Origin: Costus lasius
Lineage: Eukaryota > Streptophyta > Magnoliopsida > Zingiberales > Costaceae
Assembly: GCA_027563935.2 (NCBI GenBank)
Contig: CM050446.2
Span: 112,200,499-112,264,498 of the forward strand
Direction of reading: 5' to 3'
Length of the DNA stretch: 64,000 bases
Positions 33,590 through 45,669 of this stretch are shown here, piece after piece. The number at the start of each line of letters is the position of its first letter. Positions within the stretch are counted from its first letter, which is position 1. The notes under the pieces are model-generated. The model saw only the letters and a list, made by a program, of their open reading frames with translations. It had not been told where the DNA came from and did no database searches. A program made the translations under genes and the position numbers.

Positions 33590-34190
33590 GAATTAAGTGA
33601 ATGAGTTGAGTGAACGAGCTGTTGGGCTAAACATTCAAAGTTTAGATAAACTGCCCAATTGGGCAACAAGTTGAGTGAACGGGTCGTAAGGCTAAACGTT
33701 TGAATTTAAGTAAACGGGTCGTGGGGCCAGACGTTCAAAATTTGATAAACGGGTTATGGGACCAAACGTTCAAAGTTTTGGGTGAATGGGCCGACGAGCC
33801 AAGTGTTTTAAATTTGGGAGAATGGACCATTAGAGCAAGGTATTCAAGATTTGGGAGAATAAGCCGTTGGACCAAACATTCAGAATTTTGTGAACGAGCA
33901 ATGGGGTTAAACGTTTGAAGTTTTAATGAACAGACCATGGGGCCAAACGTTCAAATTTGGGTGAACGGGCCAACGGGCTAAACGTTCAAATTTTGGTGAA
34001 CGAGCCTACAGGGCTAAGCGTTTAAAATATAGTTGGAGTTGGTGAATGGGCCATGGGGCCAAACGCTCAAAAATTTTTGGTGAATGGGCCTTTATGCCAA
34101 TTGTTCGGAATTTGGTGAACAAGTAGTGGGGCCAGACGTTTGATGTTTTAGTTAACGGGCTGTGGAGCCAAATGTTCAAAATTTTGGAGC
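33590..34190. repeat. Degenerate tandem array, period about 36 bp
   Basis: About 16 diverged units resemble GTGAACGGGCCATGGGGCC followed by AAACGTTCAAATTTTG. Short frames on both strands (33700-34239) merely track the repeat. Confidence 0.8.
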
Positions 34191-34192
34191 CA

Positions 34193-34860
34193 TTGAAAGT
34201 TTGATTCGTAGATCTACTTAGATCTAACTCTCTGATCAAAAATCCAAGATCAAATTCTGAATGATCTAACTCAACAAAAAAGGGATGGATATTTCAATCA
34301 TTTTAAAAGCCGTCCGATTAACTTAGATTCGTGTGGGATTAATTTTATCCCTTGAAGTTTGAATCGTAGATCTGCTTAGATCTAGGTCTCTGATAAAAAA
34401 ATCTGAGATCAAATTCTGAAAGATCTGACTCAACATGATAGAGATGAATATTTCAATCATTTTGAAAGCCGTCCAATTAGCTTAGATTTGTGTGAGTTAT
34501 TTTCAGCTGTTGAAGTTTTATTCGTAGATCTGCTTAGATCTAGGTCTCGGATCAAAAATCTAAGGTCACATTCTGATAGATTTGACTCAATCGAGCAAGG
34601 ATTGATATTCGGATCATCTTGGGAGCCATCCAATTGACCTAGATTTGTGTAAATTAATTTTAGCCATTAAAATTTTGATTCGATGATTTATTTTCATCCA
34701 GATCGCTGATCAAAAATCTAAGGGTATATTTGAAACGATCTAACCCAAATTTGAAGAATTAACAGTTAGATTGCACCAAGGACGGTTCGATTGATTTAGA
34801 TTTATGCAAATGAATAACAACTATTGATCATATTACATCCGGATCATTAGATCTTTAGAT
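34193..34860. repeat. Tandem array, period 158 bp
   Basis: The landmark CGTAGATCTRCTTAGATCTA recurs at about 34207, 34365 and 34523, and in decayed form at 34681, exactly 158 bases apart. Each unit also carries GATCAAATTCTGA and AAGCCGTCCRATTARCTTAG. From the fourth unit on, similarity fades. Confidence 0.85.
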
Positions 34861-35259
34861 TAAATTCTGACCATTTATTTCGTGAGAGTTAATCAAGATA
34901 GCTAATTTTTGAATAAATTTGGACCGTTCAATTAAAACTTGGTAGAACTGAGTCATCAAATCAGAGTTTGAAGATATGGGCTATTAAATGGAATCTAGGA
35001 GATTTGAGCTGCTAGATCAGAGTTGAAAGATCTAGATCGTAGATCTTTTGATTGGATCTGGATCATTAGATTTGACTTGAATGACTTTGAGCCATTTTTA
35101 TAGACTAAATCTAGATAGTCGGATTAGAGTTATAAGGCTTTGAGTTGTTGGATTCTCATCAATTAAATTGTCACCATCTGATCTGCTTGAACCGTCGGAT
35201 AAAATCGGATGGGAAGATCTGAACCATTGCTGTAGCCTCAGATTTGGACCGTATAATCT

Positions 35260-35960
35260 TTGTTGATCAAACCATCAGAAGAATCTGAGTTATTGGATGG
35301 AATAAGAGTAATCCTCTTCGTTGTCACTATCGGTAGGGCGGCACGGGCGTTGTCACCGCCCATCGATTCGCCGCCCAACTGCTCAATCGGCTTTTGCTGA
35401 ACCTTCTTTACATTAAGTTTGACTGATGGCCAGATTTTGATGTCGCTTGATGATGGATTGATGCCGAATGAACCCAAATAAGAGGTTCTGGTCCGAAACA
35501 AGGATGAAACAGGGTCACCGGTAAAAGCTTTCGATTTCAGCGATCCAATCGTCTGATGCACAAATCCTTCTATGTATTGATTTGCATGTTCGAAGAGAAG
35601 GCATGGCCAAAGTTTAAACTTGATCAGATGGTTGGATGTTGGATGCGACAAGGAGAACTCGAAGTTGTACAATGGTGGACAAAAAACAGGTGATTGCTAG
35701 AATATCACTTGATTCCGGCGATCCGACCGATAGATGGTCAGATCCTTCCGTTTGTAGGTTCGCATGCTTGAAAAGAAGGCATGGCCGAAGTTTCAACTTG
35801 ATCAAATAGCTGGATGTTGAATGCGATGAGGAGAACTCGAAGGTGTACAAGGTTGGATAGAAAACAGGTGATCGCTAGAAAATTGCTCGATTCCGGTGAT
35901 ATGACTGATCGATGTCGGATCCTATCATCTATAGGTTCGCATGCTCAAAGATAAGATGCA
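35260..35960. repeat. Tandem array, period about 177 bp
   Basis: Three to four diverged units are marked by AACAGGTGAT.GCTAGAA (about 35510, 35686, 35864) and GAAGGCATGGCCRAAGTTT. Open frames on the minus strand (35238-35850) track the repeat. Its origin is unknown. Confidence 0.8.
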
Positions 35961-36569
35961 GCCTAAGTTTCAACTTGATCAGTTGCTTGGATACAACGGG
36001 AAGATCATTTGAAAAGCTGTATCGAGTGCAGGATTTCTGTCTTCTTGGACTTTGCTTTCCTCGAACCTGGCTAAGTTTAGCCTTGCATAATTTGTCAAAT
36101 TTCCGTGGGGAATTTCATTTGCACAAGATTTCTTTCAGCGAAAGTATTTTTTTATATTTTTTTAATCAAGACCTTTTTTGTTCTTCAAGCAGCTATCTTT
36201 GTTAGCCGAGAGACCACAACAGCCTTTGTCTTTTTTTTTGCACATAACTTCACTCTCCACCAAAAATTTCTATAAAGTCCTTAACTAGGGTTTTTCCACT
36301 GCGATTGAGTTACAGATTTTTTTCTACAAGAGTCCTTAATAAGGGTTTTTCCACTGAGATTGAATTGTTGATTTTTTTCTACAAGAGTCCATAATAAAGG
36401 GCTTTTCCACCGAGTCTTTATTTTTTGTTGCTTTTTTGATAAGTGATATTTGTTTTACTAGAGTATCATTCTCTAGAATTTAATTTGGAGTTTGGGAAGA
36501 AGGATAAAATATTATACTTGTCTCCTTCAAATGAATGAAATATTCTTGCTATTGTCGTATCGTTCTTCG
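35961..36569. other. Unassigned stretch with a 55-bp triplicate
   Basis: GGGTTTTTCCACTG-type blocks occur three times at about 55-base spacing (36288, 36343, 36398). No gene is recognised. The sequence ends at the left flank of the copia element and continues after it at 55300. Confidence 0.6.
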
Positions 36570-37013
36570 TGTTAGATCATGCCAAATATCTTGTAGATAA
36601 AATTGTATAAAAAAATACTATAGAAGATATACCAGATTTCATAACGCAATAGAAAAAACTATCACGAATTAGTCTTCTAATTGATGGTGATATCTTTCAT
36701 AGAGAGTTGGGGTGGCTGATGGAAAATCAAGACTGAAAGCATTCTTTGAAGACTCGTCACCTCAACCATGGACCACACCCGTATATATAATAAAAAACCT
36801 AATAGCACATTTACATATCAGTCCATCAATAATAATGTAACTGTGCCTAAGGATTCTACACAATTAGCCCCCCCCCCCCCCCATAATTAATTAGACGACA
36901 ACAAATTATAGAGATTAATTATATGCGATTAATTACCGCAGTGCATGTATATCTACATGCCCAAATGCATTTTACTATGCATGTACATGGTGCACAGTCC
37001 ATAGATCCTAATA
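36570..37013 (-). repeat. 3' LTR of the copia element (444 bp)
   Basis: It begins TGTTAGATCATGCC and ends CCTAATA, where the partner LTR keeps CCTAACA. It contains a run of 16 C (about 36868-36883) absent from the other LTR. Confidence 0.9.
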
Positions 37014-37393
37014 ATCTCCCACTTGGACGAGACAACCATGTACTTACACATAAAACCTTCAATCACATATAAATCGCTAAAATAATCTTTATGTGCACAT
37101 AACTGTATAAATGTCATCTAAAATAATCTCGTCCATCAGTCGCATTAATACAAGGACCAAAAGGGCAGTCATTGAATCTATTTGTCAATTAGACCCATAG
37201 TGATCACATGCATGACTCGACTAAATGACATACATCTAGTATGGATGTGCAGCATGGAAATAACATAATGTGATAATCTCACGTTTTATTTTCAATTAGT
37301 CCAACTTTAACCAAATGAGATCAAAAGTTCAGAACACAAATGAAAATTGAAAATAATTATAGGTATCTACAAACATACAAGCCAACTCATCAA

Positions 37394-38242
37394 TTAAAAG
37401 ACATCACTGACAATGCCCATATTTTCAACATGTTGATGAAAAGCCTTCGGCATCAATGCCTTAGTGAGTGGGTCTACAACTATAGAGTTTGTTCCTATAA
37501 GCTCAATGGAAATGCATCTGCTCTGAACTCTTTCTTTTACAATGAGGAACTTGATATCTATATGCTTAGACCTGGAAGAGCTTCTATTGTTGTTTGAAAA
37601 CAAGACTGCAGCTCTATTGTCACAATATAACCTAAGTGGCCTTTCTGTGCCTTCAACAATTCGCAGTCTTTAAATAAAATTGCGTAGCCAAATAGCCTGA
37701 TTGGATGCCTCAAAACGTGCAACGAATTCCGCCTCCATAGTTGAAGGTGCAATTAGTGTCTGCTTAACACTTTTCCAAGATATCGCACCTCTAGCTAAAG
37801 TGAATATGTAACTTGATGTCGATTTTCGACTGTCTTGGTATCTAGCAAAGTCAAAATAAAAAAACTCAATGATCTCAAGTTTATCTGACTTTCTATATGT
37901 GAGCATTTGGTCTTTAGTGTTTTGCAAATATCTGAATACCCTTTTGGCTGCAACCCAATATTCTCTTCTTGGATTACTTTGATATCTACCAAGCATTCCA
38001 ACAATGTATGCAAGGTCAGGATGAGTGCAGACCTGTGCATAGATCAAACTCTCTACTGCCGATGCATAAGGGATGTTTTCCATAAATTTTGAAGCAATTT
38101 CACCCTTTGGACACTGCTTGAGACTGAATTTATCTCCTTTAGCCACAAGGGTTTCAAGTGGTCTATTCATGCCAAACCATTGCAATATTTTTTCAACATA
38201 GCTCTTTTGTGATAATCCTAAGATTCCTTGTGAACGATCACG
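37394..38242 (-). pseudogene. Copia RNase H and end of reverse transcriptase
   Basis: From 38242 down: HRDRSQGILGLSQKSYVEKI, then SLIYAQVCTHPDLAYIVGMLG, then RNase H residues with STMEAEFVARFEAS. After a frameshift comes KHIDIKFLIVKERVQS...VVDPLTKALMPKAFHQHV, the usual copia C terminus. The first residues belong immediately after ILGI at 39239, with the solo LTR between them. Confidence 0.85.
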
Positions 38243-38247
38243 ATGAC

Positions 38248-39232
38248 TGATGCAAGAGCATTTTAGGAACTTAATCATGTGTTTACTTTCCTCTTGCTTT
38301 AGCTTAACCTAGGTTTTATTTTTTAAGCACTTTAAATTCCTAGTTAATGTATTAGGTTGTAATTAGTTTAGGTTTGCATGTCACTTTAAATTCCCTTTGT
38401 TTTGTTAGGATTAGCCAAAGTCAAAGGTCAACAATTGCCATAACAACAATCAAGTCAACATCAAGTCAATCTGCAACACTACTAAGCAACATGCAAACAT
38501 CACATGCAATATCAAACTTCAAGAATCACGTCGGCCAAATCTGCAATCAAGATCCTTCCGAAATCAACATTTATTCCAACTAATCCAAAGCTTCAATGAT
38601 TATGCGCCAGCAACTTCCAGCTTGATTCATTTATTCCAACCCATGCTTCAATGATCATGCGCCAGCAACTTCCAGCTTGATTCATCTCCACCAATATCCA
38701 CCCGCCTGCACACCCAACCAAATCAAAGCATTCAGCATGCGCTAGTCAACTCAAGGAAGACCTTCACCAATCCCAGCCATCGCGTGCAGCCTCCACACGT
38801 CAGCCAAATTCAATTTCCAGCATACGCCTGCAGCTTTGGTTAACTTATCTCCACGCGCCTGCAAATCCGGTTTGCAGCAAAGATCTACACGCAAGAGAAG
38901 ATTAAGAGTCTAATTAATCTCCACCTTCCATTTGAAACTAAGGATTGACAGCCCTCAGATATGTTGAGAGATTAAGTTAACATTGAGGGTGAAAAGGCTT
39001 TAAAAGCTAATGTAATTCTCACATTTGCTAAGTTAGAAAGTTATTTTTAGAACCTTTGGGTTGGTGTCTTCCTCCTTGTGAGGTTAGAGTGAGCCGATGG
39101 CCTCTAATGTGTTCTTGAGGGTGAGCCGCTGGCCCCCTTTCTCTTCTCTTCTTCTCTGAACTTTCATGAATTTGGAAGCTTCACTTCTCTTCTTCCTCAT
39201 CTCTTCTCTTCTCCAACTTCCGCCCAACGTCA
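38248..39232 (+). mobile_element. Solo LTR, 985 bp, nested in copia reverse transcriptase
   Basis: The ends are TGATGCAAGAGC and CAACGTCA, with the duplication ATGAC at 38243-38247 and 39233-39237. Removing it plus one duplication rejoins the copia reading frame (..ASFILGI to HRDRSQG..). No open frame is significant. Plus orientation is inferred from a TTTAAAAGC TATA-like stretch (about 39000) and a pyrimidine-rich end, so it is tentative. It is unrelated to the gypsy LTRs of this window. Confidence 0.85.
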
Positions 39233-39237
39233 ATGAC

Positions 39238-41640
39238 TCTAGATCCCTAAGATAAAAGATGCTTCACCAAGATCTTTTATTTCAAATTGCTTTGAAAGAA
39301 ATTTCTTAGTATCCTGCAGTAGTTGTATTTTGCTACTGGTAAACAAAATGTCATCCACATATAGAACCAGAAAAATATATCTACTCCCACTAAACTTATG
39401 ATACACATAATCTTCAATAGTATTCACCTCAAAACCAAATAAGAGAATTACCTAATAAAATTTTTGGTACCACTGACGGGAAGCTTGCTTGAGCCCATAA
39501 ATAGATTTCTTCAATTTACAAACCAATTGATTAGTTTTGTCTGAATCTAATCTTTCTGGTTGTAACATACAAATTGTTTCCTCAATGTCACCATTGAGAA
39601 AAGCTGTCTTAATATCCATTTGATAAAGCTCAAGATCAAAATGAGCTACCAAAGCCATAATTATTCTAAAAGAATCTTTCAATGAAACTGGAGAGAAAGT
39701 CTCTTTATAGTCAATGCCTTTCCTTTGGGTGAAACCCTGAGCAACAAGACGTGCTTTAAATCTTTCCACATTGCCTTGTGAATCCCTTTTGGTTTTAAAA
39801 ATCTATTTACAACTAATAGGTCTCACTCCTTCAAGTAATGGTACAAGATCCCAAATGTCATTGTCTTTCATAGATTGAATTTTTTCGCCCATGGCATCGA
39901 TCCACTTTTGAGCATTAGAACAATTAATTGCTTCATGGAAGGTGAGTGAATCATCTCCCACTGAATCAATATTATCCTGATGTTCTTGGGGAAATACAAC
40001 ATAATCACTAGAAATTGCACTTCTCTTATCTCTTGTGGATCTCCTTAAAGGCTCTAGTTCATTTTGAGTTTGAGTTTGTTGAGTTTGATCCTCATGCTCC
40101 TCATAAACACTGGATTGAGGAATAGTTGGATATTCTTGATGGGTAGGAAGCTCAACATTGTCTTCTAAATGTTGTTGTTGAATGATATTTGGAATAAAAA
40201 CTTAATCATGGTCAACAACAGCTATAGGAGGAATATTAACTGATTCCTCTTCTAAGACAAAGTCATTAGCCTTATCTCCCCCCCCCCCCCCCCCCCGCAA
40301 ACTCAACATCCTCAAAAAAATCTAGCATTTTCCATTTCAAAAAAAGTTCCAGTTTTGGGATCATAGAATTTGAAACCCCTTGACTTTTTAGAGTATCTTA
40401 CAAAATAGGTACTAATAGTTCTTGCGTCTAATTTCTTTTCATTTGGCCTAAAAGGCCTAGCCTCAGCTGGACATCCCCAAATATGAAAATGCTTTATGAT
40501 TGGTTTCTTACCCATCCATAATTCGTAAGGGGTTTTGTTTATAGCTTTTGTAGGAACCCTATTGAGAATGTATGCTGCAGTTCTTAAGGCATCTCCCCAT
40601 AATATTGTAAAGTAGTACGACAAATCATACTCTGTACCATATCCTTAAGTGTTCTGTTCCTTCTTTCTGATACACTATTCATGTTTGGAGAACCAGACAT
40701 AATGTACTGAGGAACAAACCCCCAGTTACTAAGAAATCTAGCAAATAGACCTGGACGTTGTTCACCTGATCCGTTATACTTGCTGTAGTATTCACCACCA
40801 TGATCGGATCATATGGCCTTAATTGATTTTCCAAACTGATTTTCAACTTCAGCCTTAAACAACTTAAAAATGTCCAATGCTTGTGATTTCTCATGCATTA
40901 AGTACAAATAGTCATAACGAGAATAATCGTCTATGAATGTGATAAAATATTATTGACTAGTCAACAAAGGTGTAGGGAAAGGTCCACAAATATCCGTGTG
41001 TATCAATTCTAAGACATTTTTAGTTCTCTCAGCTATTAATTTTCTTTTGTTAGTAGTTTTTCCCTTTATGCACTCAACACAAATATCATTACTTAAACCA
41101 TCAAGTTTTTCAAGATTTCCTTCTGACACAAGCCAGCCAATTTTCTTTTTAGAGATATGACCCAAATGCTTATGCCAAAAAGAGAAAGAACTTTCTGTTG
41201 ATAATTTCCGTTTAGTACCTCTAGTTTTAGTATTATGGGACTCATCACCTAAATTTACTATATCAAGGAAATAAAGGTTGTCAATGTAAGATAAATAACC
41301 AATTCAAAAAAGTTTAGAATTGAGATAAACACTATATTTTCTATTTTCAAATGAATAAACAAAACCTTCTTTGTCCAGTACAGAAATTGAAACCAAATTT
41401 CGTCTAAAAGACGGTACAATAAATGTGTTTTTCAATTCTATAAAAGAACCAGTATTTAACAACAACCGAAATATCCCTATGCCTAAAACTTCTATTAGAT
41501 TTTCAGCTCCCATATAGATGAATTTTTGTTCATCACTAGGCCTTCTGAAGTTTAGGCAACCTTGCATTAAAACACTTATAGGGGTTATAGCATAGAATCC
41601 AACCACCAAGTGTTTATAGAAACTAGAACTAACTTAACTT
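39238..41640 (-). pseudogene. Copia pol pseudogene (protease to reverse transcriptase)
   Basis: From 41640 down: protease region with TWWLDS (frameshifted) and ISVLMQGCLNFRRPS, then IFRLLLNTGSF and PSFRRNLVSISVLDK. Next are GAG-pre-integrase and integrase finger (MGHISKKKIGWLV..CVECIKGKTTNKRK, 41165-40950), integrase core fragments, integrase C terminus ([20 protein letters not shown], 40623-40312), and reverse transcriptase (KARLVAQGFTQRKGIDYKE, 39769-39452; YVDD at 39350-39361). A C-run at about 40280-40297 lies in the linker. Internal stops show it is dead. Confidence 0.85.
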
Positions 41641-42644
41641 CAGAACTAACATTACCAAAAGGTGAATTATTCTGAAAAGGAATGTGGTTTGCATTGACAA
41701 TAATAGTGGAAGCATTAATCATATTAACTACAAAGAGAACCAATTACAAAACACAATAAGCTCATAGATGCAAATAACAAATAGTGAATAATAATACAAT
41801 CTCATTTAGAAATAATCAAAGTAATATTAAATCTAGTCTTTGGACAAAGAATTAATTTACCATCTGATTATCTCTGCACAGTAATCGAGTATTGATGATA
41901 AGATCCAGTCAAGTGCTTAGCCTTCCTTTGGGCTGATTAAGTACTCACAACGGATACCTAATAATCATCACACACTCATTACCTGATATGTATATAATTT
42001 TTCTGCCAAATAATCGTCGCCTTTGGGTCAACAGATTGCTCGCATGAAAAATAGATACGCTTTTATTTAATTATTTATTATCAAAAAGTTTTATACAACA
42101 GAGGTCACTTTGGTGATAATATTATAAAAAACCATTTGAAATAAAAATTAAGTGCAATTTAACTTAATTATCTATAGCTAAAAAAGTTTTTACAGTAGAG
42201 GTCACTTTGGTGACTGTACTATGAAAACAATTTAAAATAGATGATTAAGTATGTTCAACTAGGATTGTCCAAAATTAATCACTACCCAAATGCATAAGCA
42301 GATGAAGTCACAAATGTGTATGAAATAAGCATAATTGATCTAAATAAATAAAAAAAACATAATAAACAAGGTTATGCATTTATTTCTAACTAAATATGCT
42401 CAAAAACATGTATAAACATTAAAAAATGTTTGACATACACAAAATTATCCTAGCATGAAAGAAGCATAATTAATTCATATCAATATGAAAAATTTAATTC
42501 TCTAATTCTAATTAATTATGCCCAAAAATATACTAGAAAAATAAAATAATATAGTAAACTGCGCAGCACAGCACAATCGACTGCACGACATAGCAGACTA
42601 TACAGCACAGGCCCAAGCCCAGCAGAACAAGGCCAGGTGCTTTA
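41641..42644 (-). other. Copia leader, inner part
   Basis: No gag is recognisable. The sequence has CCTTCCTTTGGGCTGATTAAG and two copies of a GTCACTTTGGTGA phrase (about 42107 and 42203), then CAGCACAG and GGCCCAAGCCC repeats just before the gypsy insertion. The same order occurs at 18700-19300 in the other minus-strand copia. Confidence 0.6.
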
Positions 42645-44230
42645 TGATGTATTCCGCAAGTACACGGACACATTGAAGTAATAAAAATATCGATCTCACA
42701 GGGACCAATGACCAAGTACTGACTCTATTTAAGATCATTAGCTAGACAATTAGGAAAAAAAGTGGTCTTTATCTTAACTAAATAGAAGGAATAGTAAAAT
42801 AGACTTTGGGTATAATCAATTTGATGGAAATTTAGGACTTCGGGTTCATTATACTAAGTTTCATGACTTTTATAATTAAAAGTATCTCAAGAAGGATTTA
42901 TTGTGTTGAAGGGGATTTATCCACATATACAGATTGCCCCCTCTCAGCAGTACAATCCGATGTCTATTGCCCCCTCTCAGTAGTACAATCCGATGTATAT
43001 TTGAATTAATCCCCTACTCTCGTGGTTATTAATTCGAAATAAACCCAATGAGTTCTTGATAAATCTAGAAGATCCCTTAAGCTGATTCGAACTACTCTTG
43101 TGTTCAAATCAACGTGTCCAAAAATTATAGATCCGATGTTGCAATTCACCTCTCGGTACTTCTTGCGACGTCTCAAAATATGCAAATTATGGCCAGTAAT
43201 CAACACGTAATAAGCACAACAATTATTGAATTTAACACAAATTAATCACTTCATAAGAAGATAACAATACTCAAGTCATGAAAACATAGAGGGTTACACC
43301 CTAAATCCTGAATAAAGAGTTTACGTTGACATAGTAATAATATCAACATTATAAGAATTATTTTTTTTGATTACAAATTGGAAAATAAATATGAAATCGA
43401 CAAAGGAAGACAAGAATCAAGTCTCCTTGATGAAGATCGACGCCAGCTATATGGAAAATCGTAGCTTTTCTGGTCAGAAATTGGAGATCGCCGCCATTCG
43501 CCCTAGATCTCGTCTCTTCATCAAATTCTCCTTGTAAATCAGCTAAAAAGTCCCAATAATTGCCCCCAAGATTCCTTATATAGTTCCTCATCTCCAAATT
43601 AGGTTTCCCCCAAATTCAGGCGAAAGAGCAGATCAAATTGAGTAAGAAAAGTCAAACTCGAGTTGGGCGGATGAAAATACGGCCATGAAAATAAATACGG
43701 CGGTGCCATATTTTCTTCCGTGTCTTCTAAAATTACAACCTGGCAGAAATACGGCCGTGAAAATAAATACGGCCCTGCTGTATTTCTTTCTATGGATTTT
43801 CTCCAACAAAATACAGTCATGATTTTCATCACTAGCGTGCCGTATTTCTTTATGTCGATTTCCAAAATTTTGTGCTAACAAAAATATGGCCATGATAAAT
43901 ATCACTGGCGGTGCCATATTTCTTTTGTGCTCTTCCAGAAATATGGGCTGTAATAATAAATATGGCAGTGCCGTATTTTTTAAATAAGCTCTGAATTGCA
44001 TGAAAATTGATGGGCAGCTTCGTCTTCACTTTAGAATTCATTTGTGCACTTAGATTCATCAAAATCTATCAAAATTTGGTCGTTTTTGCCTAAAACATGC
44101 AAAAAGTGAAGGGAGGGGAAGATTCCGAACAAAAAAAGGATTTTAGTCGAAATAAATGAAAATATGATAAGAGTAAGAGAGATTATGCATAAAAAGTATA
44201 GTAAAAATATAATGTAAAGACGAGATATGA
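42645..44230 (-). repeat. 3' LTR of gypsy element B
   Basis: It begins TGATGTATTCCGC and ends GATATGA, where the partner keeps GACATCA. Palindrome-like modules made of AAATACGGC..GCCGTATTT lie at about 43670-43990. A TATA box (complement of TTATATA) is at 43576-43582. A 35-base duplication (CCCCCTCTCAGCAGTACAAT) is seen near 42935-42990. Confidence 0.85.
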
Positions 44231-45532
44231 AATCTTCCTAGACTTAAATTTTTGCTTGTCCTCAAGCAAATAAATAGACCAAAGAATATTGCTGAGTATG
44301 GAAAATATAACTCTGTTATGAAAAATAAATTTCTAGAACATAATTACTCATAAAAAATTTCAACTCATGCTATATAAAATTCTGATAAATACACCATTCT
44401 TAGAATTTAATTCTTAAGATTCACAATTTTAATCAAATAAAATTTTGCAACTTGTATAATAAATAGAATCTAAATCTCATGAATTTACATTAATCTTAGT
44501 TTAAATCTACAATACTTTTGTATACATGAATAGGATTTTCAAAATCTTTTTCTTTAAAATTTTTTTATTATTATTTTTATTGTTTTTGACATTCTCTAAC
44601 TCGATTACCACCTCTTTTCTGGTAACGAATTTAAAGCACATTGACCACTTAGCCAATGTATTAGAACTCATATCTTATTGGCTAGCAGAATTGAGATTCA
44701 TGGCCTAAGATAGAGGAGTTAATATCAAATAACTTTTCTTTAGCATGTACCCACATAGAACAATACTTTTATTTGGACTCCAACTCATGTCCTCGGTACC
44801 ATTGCTAATTTTTCGTAGTGCCAAGTGGAGGAGTCATTCTCTCTTTTTTTTTTAATTTTTAGATTTTGGATTCTTTCTTCCCAACAAATAGCATAATAGG
44901 TCAAACATCAACTAGGCTAATCAATCAATGTAAATTCAACATATCATACTCATATGGTCATTTTATTTGAAAAAAAATTGCTTCACTCTCAAATTGCATT
45001 CATCAGACAACATATCTACCAAAATCTCATGCATCAATTGATGAAAAATTTAAATGAGAAGATATACATTGAAGAAATAGATTCAACACAAGAGGCATAT
45101 TTCTATTCACAAACATTGCTATATGAATATCCATGATTTTGAATTCGACACACATCAGTCATCAATATAAAACAAACCATTCATCAACATCATTAGACAT
45201 CAAATCCACAATAATAGAAATATGAAGCATCTAATCAAAATAATATCCAAACCATGATATGTAAGTACAATACCCAAATCCACATAAATGTAGCGTTCAC
45301 ATATGATGCTAAAACCAGAATACATCAATATCCAATCCAAATATCATCATGCGCCTACACAAGACGCCGAATAACATCATGTCATCACAGTAATAGAATA
45401 TAGCAAAATGTTATACAATCCACTGAAATGAGAAAAATAGAAACATGTATCCTCTTATACAAAAAGAATGCATCGTCCTTGATGCAATAAGCATAGAATG
45501 AGAAAGTAGAAAAAAGAGATACTCACAAAGTG
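44231..45532 (-). other. Noncoding 3' interior of gypsy element B
   Basis: After the GCTTGTCCTCAAGC signature no gene is recognised. The stretch carries a poly-pyrimidine patch and a TTTAAAGCACATTGACCA..AACTCAT phrase similar to the 3' interior of the complete gypsy element. Small plus-strand frames at 44526-44708 and 44954-45136 run against the element and are unsupported. Confidence 0.5.
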
Positions 45533-45668
45533 CTAATCATCTGCATCAGTGTCTGTCTCCTCGTCATTCTCCTCTCCAGAAGTAGCCTCCTCCATATTCG
45601 CATCCGGGTCCCTCTCTTCATCACTGCAGAAGTGATCCCCTAGAAACCCTTTAATATTCAAGATGTCA
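45533..45668 (-). pseudogene. Acidic C-terminal coding fragment of element B
   Basis: The minus strand reads DILNIKGFLGDHFCSDEE, then RDPDANMEEATSGEEN, then DEETDTDADD and TAG (45533-45535), open from the edge of the inserted LTR at 45670. The acidic tail lies where the last product of element B would end. The protein family is not recognised, and the upstream part is lost. Confidence 0.5.
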
Positions 45669-45669
45669 T

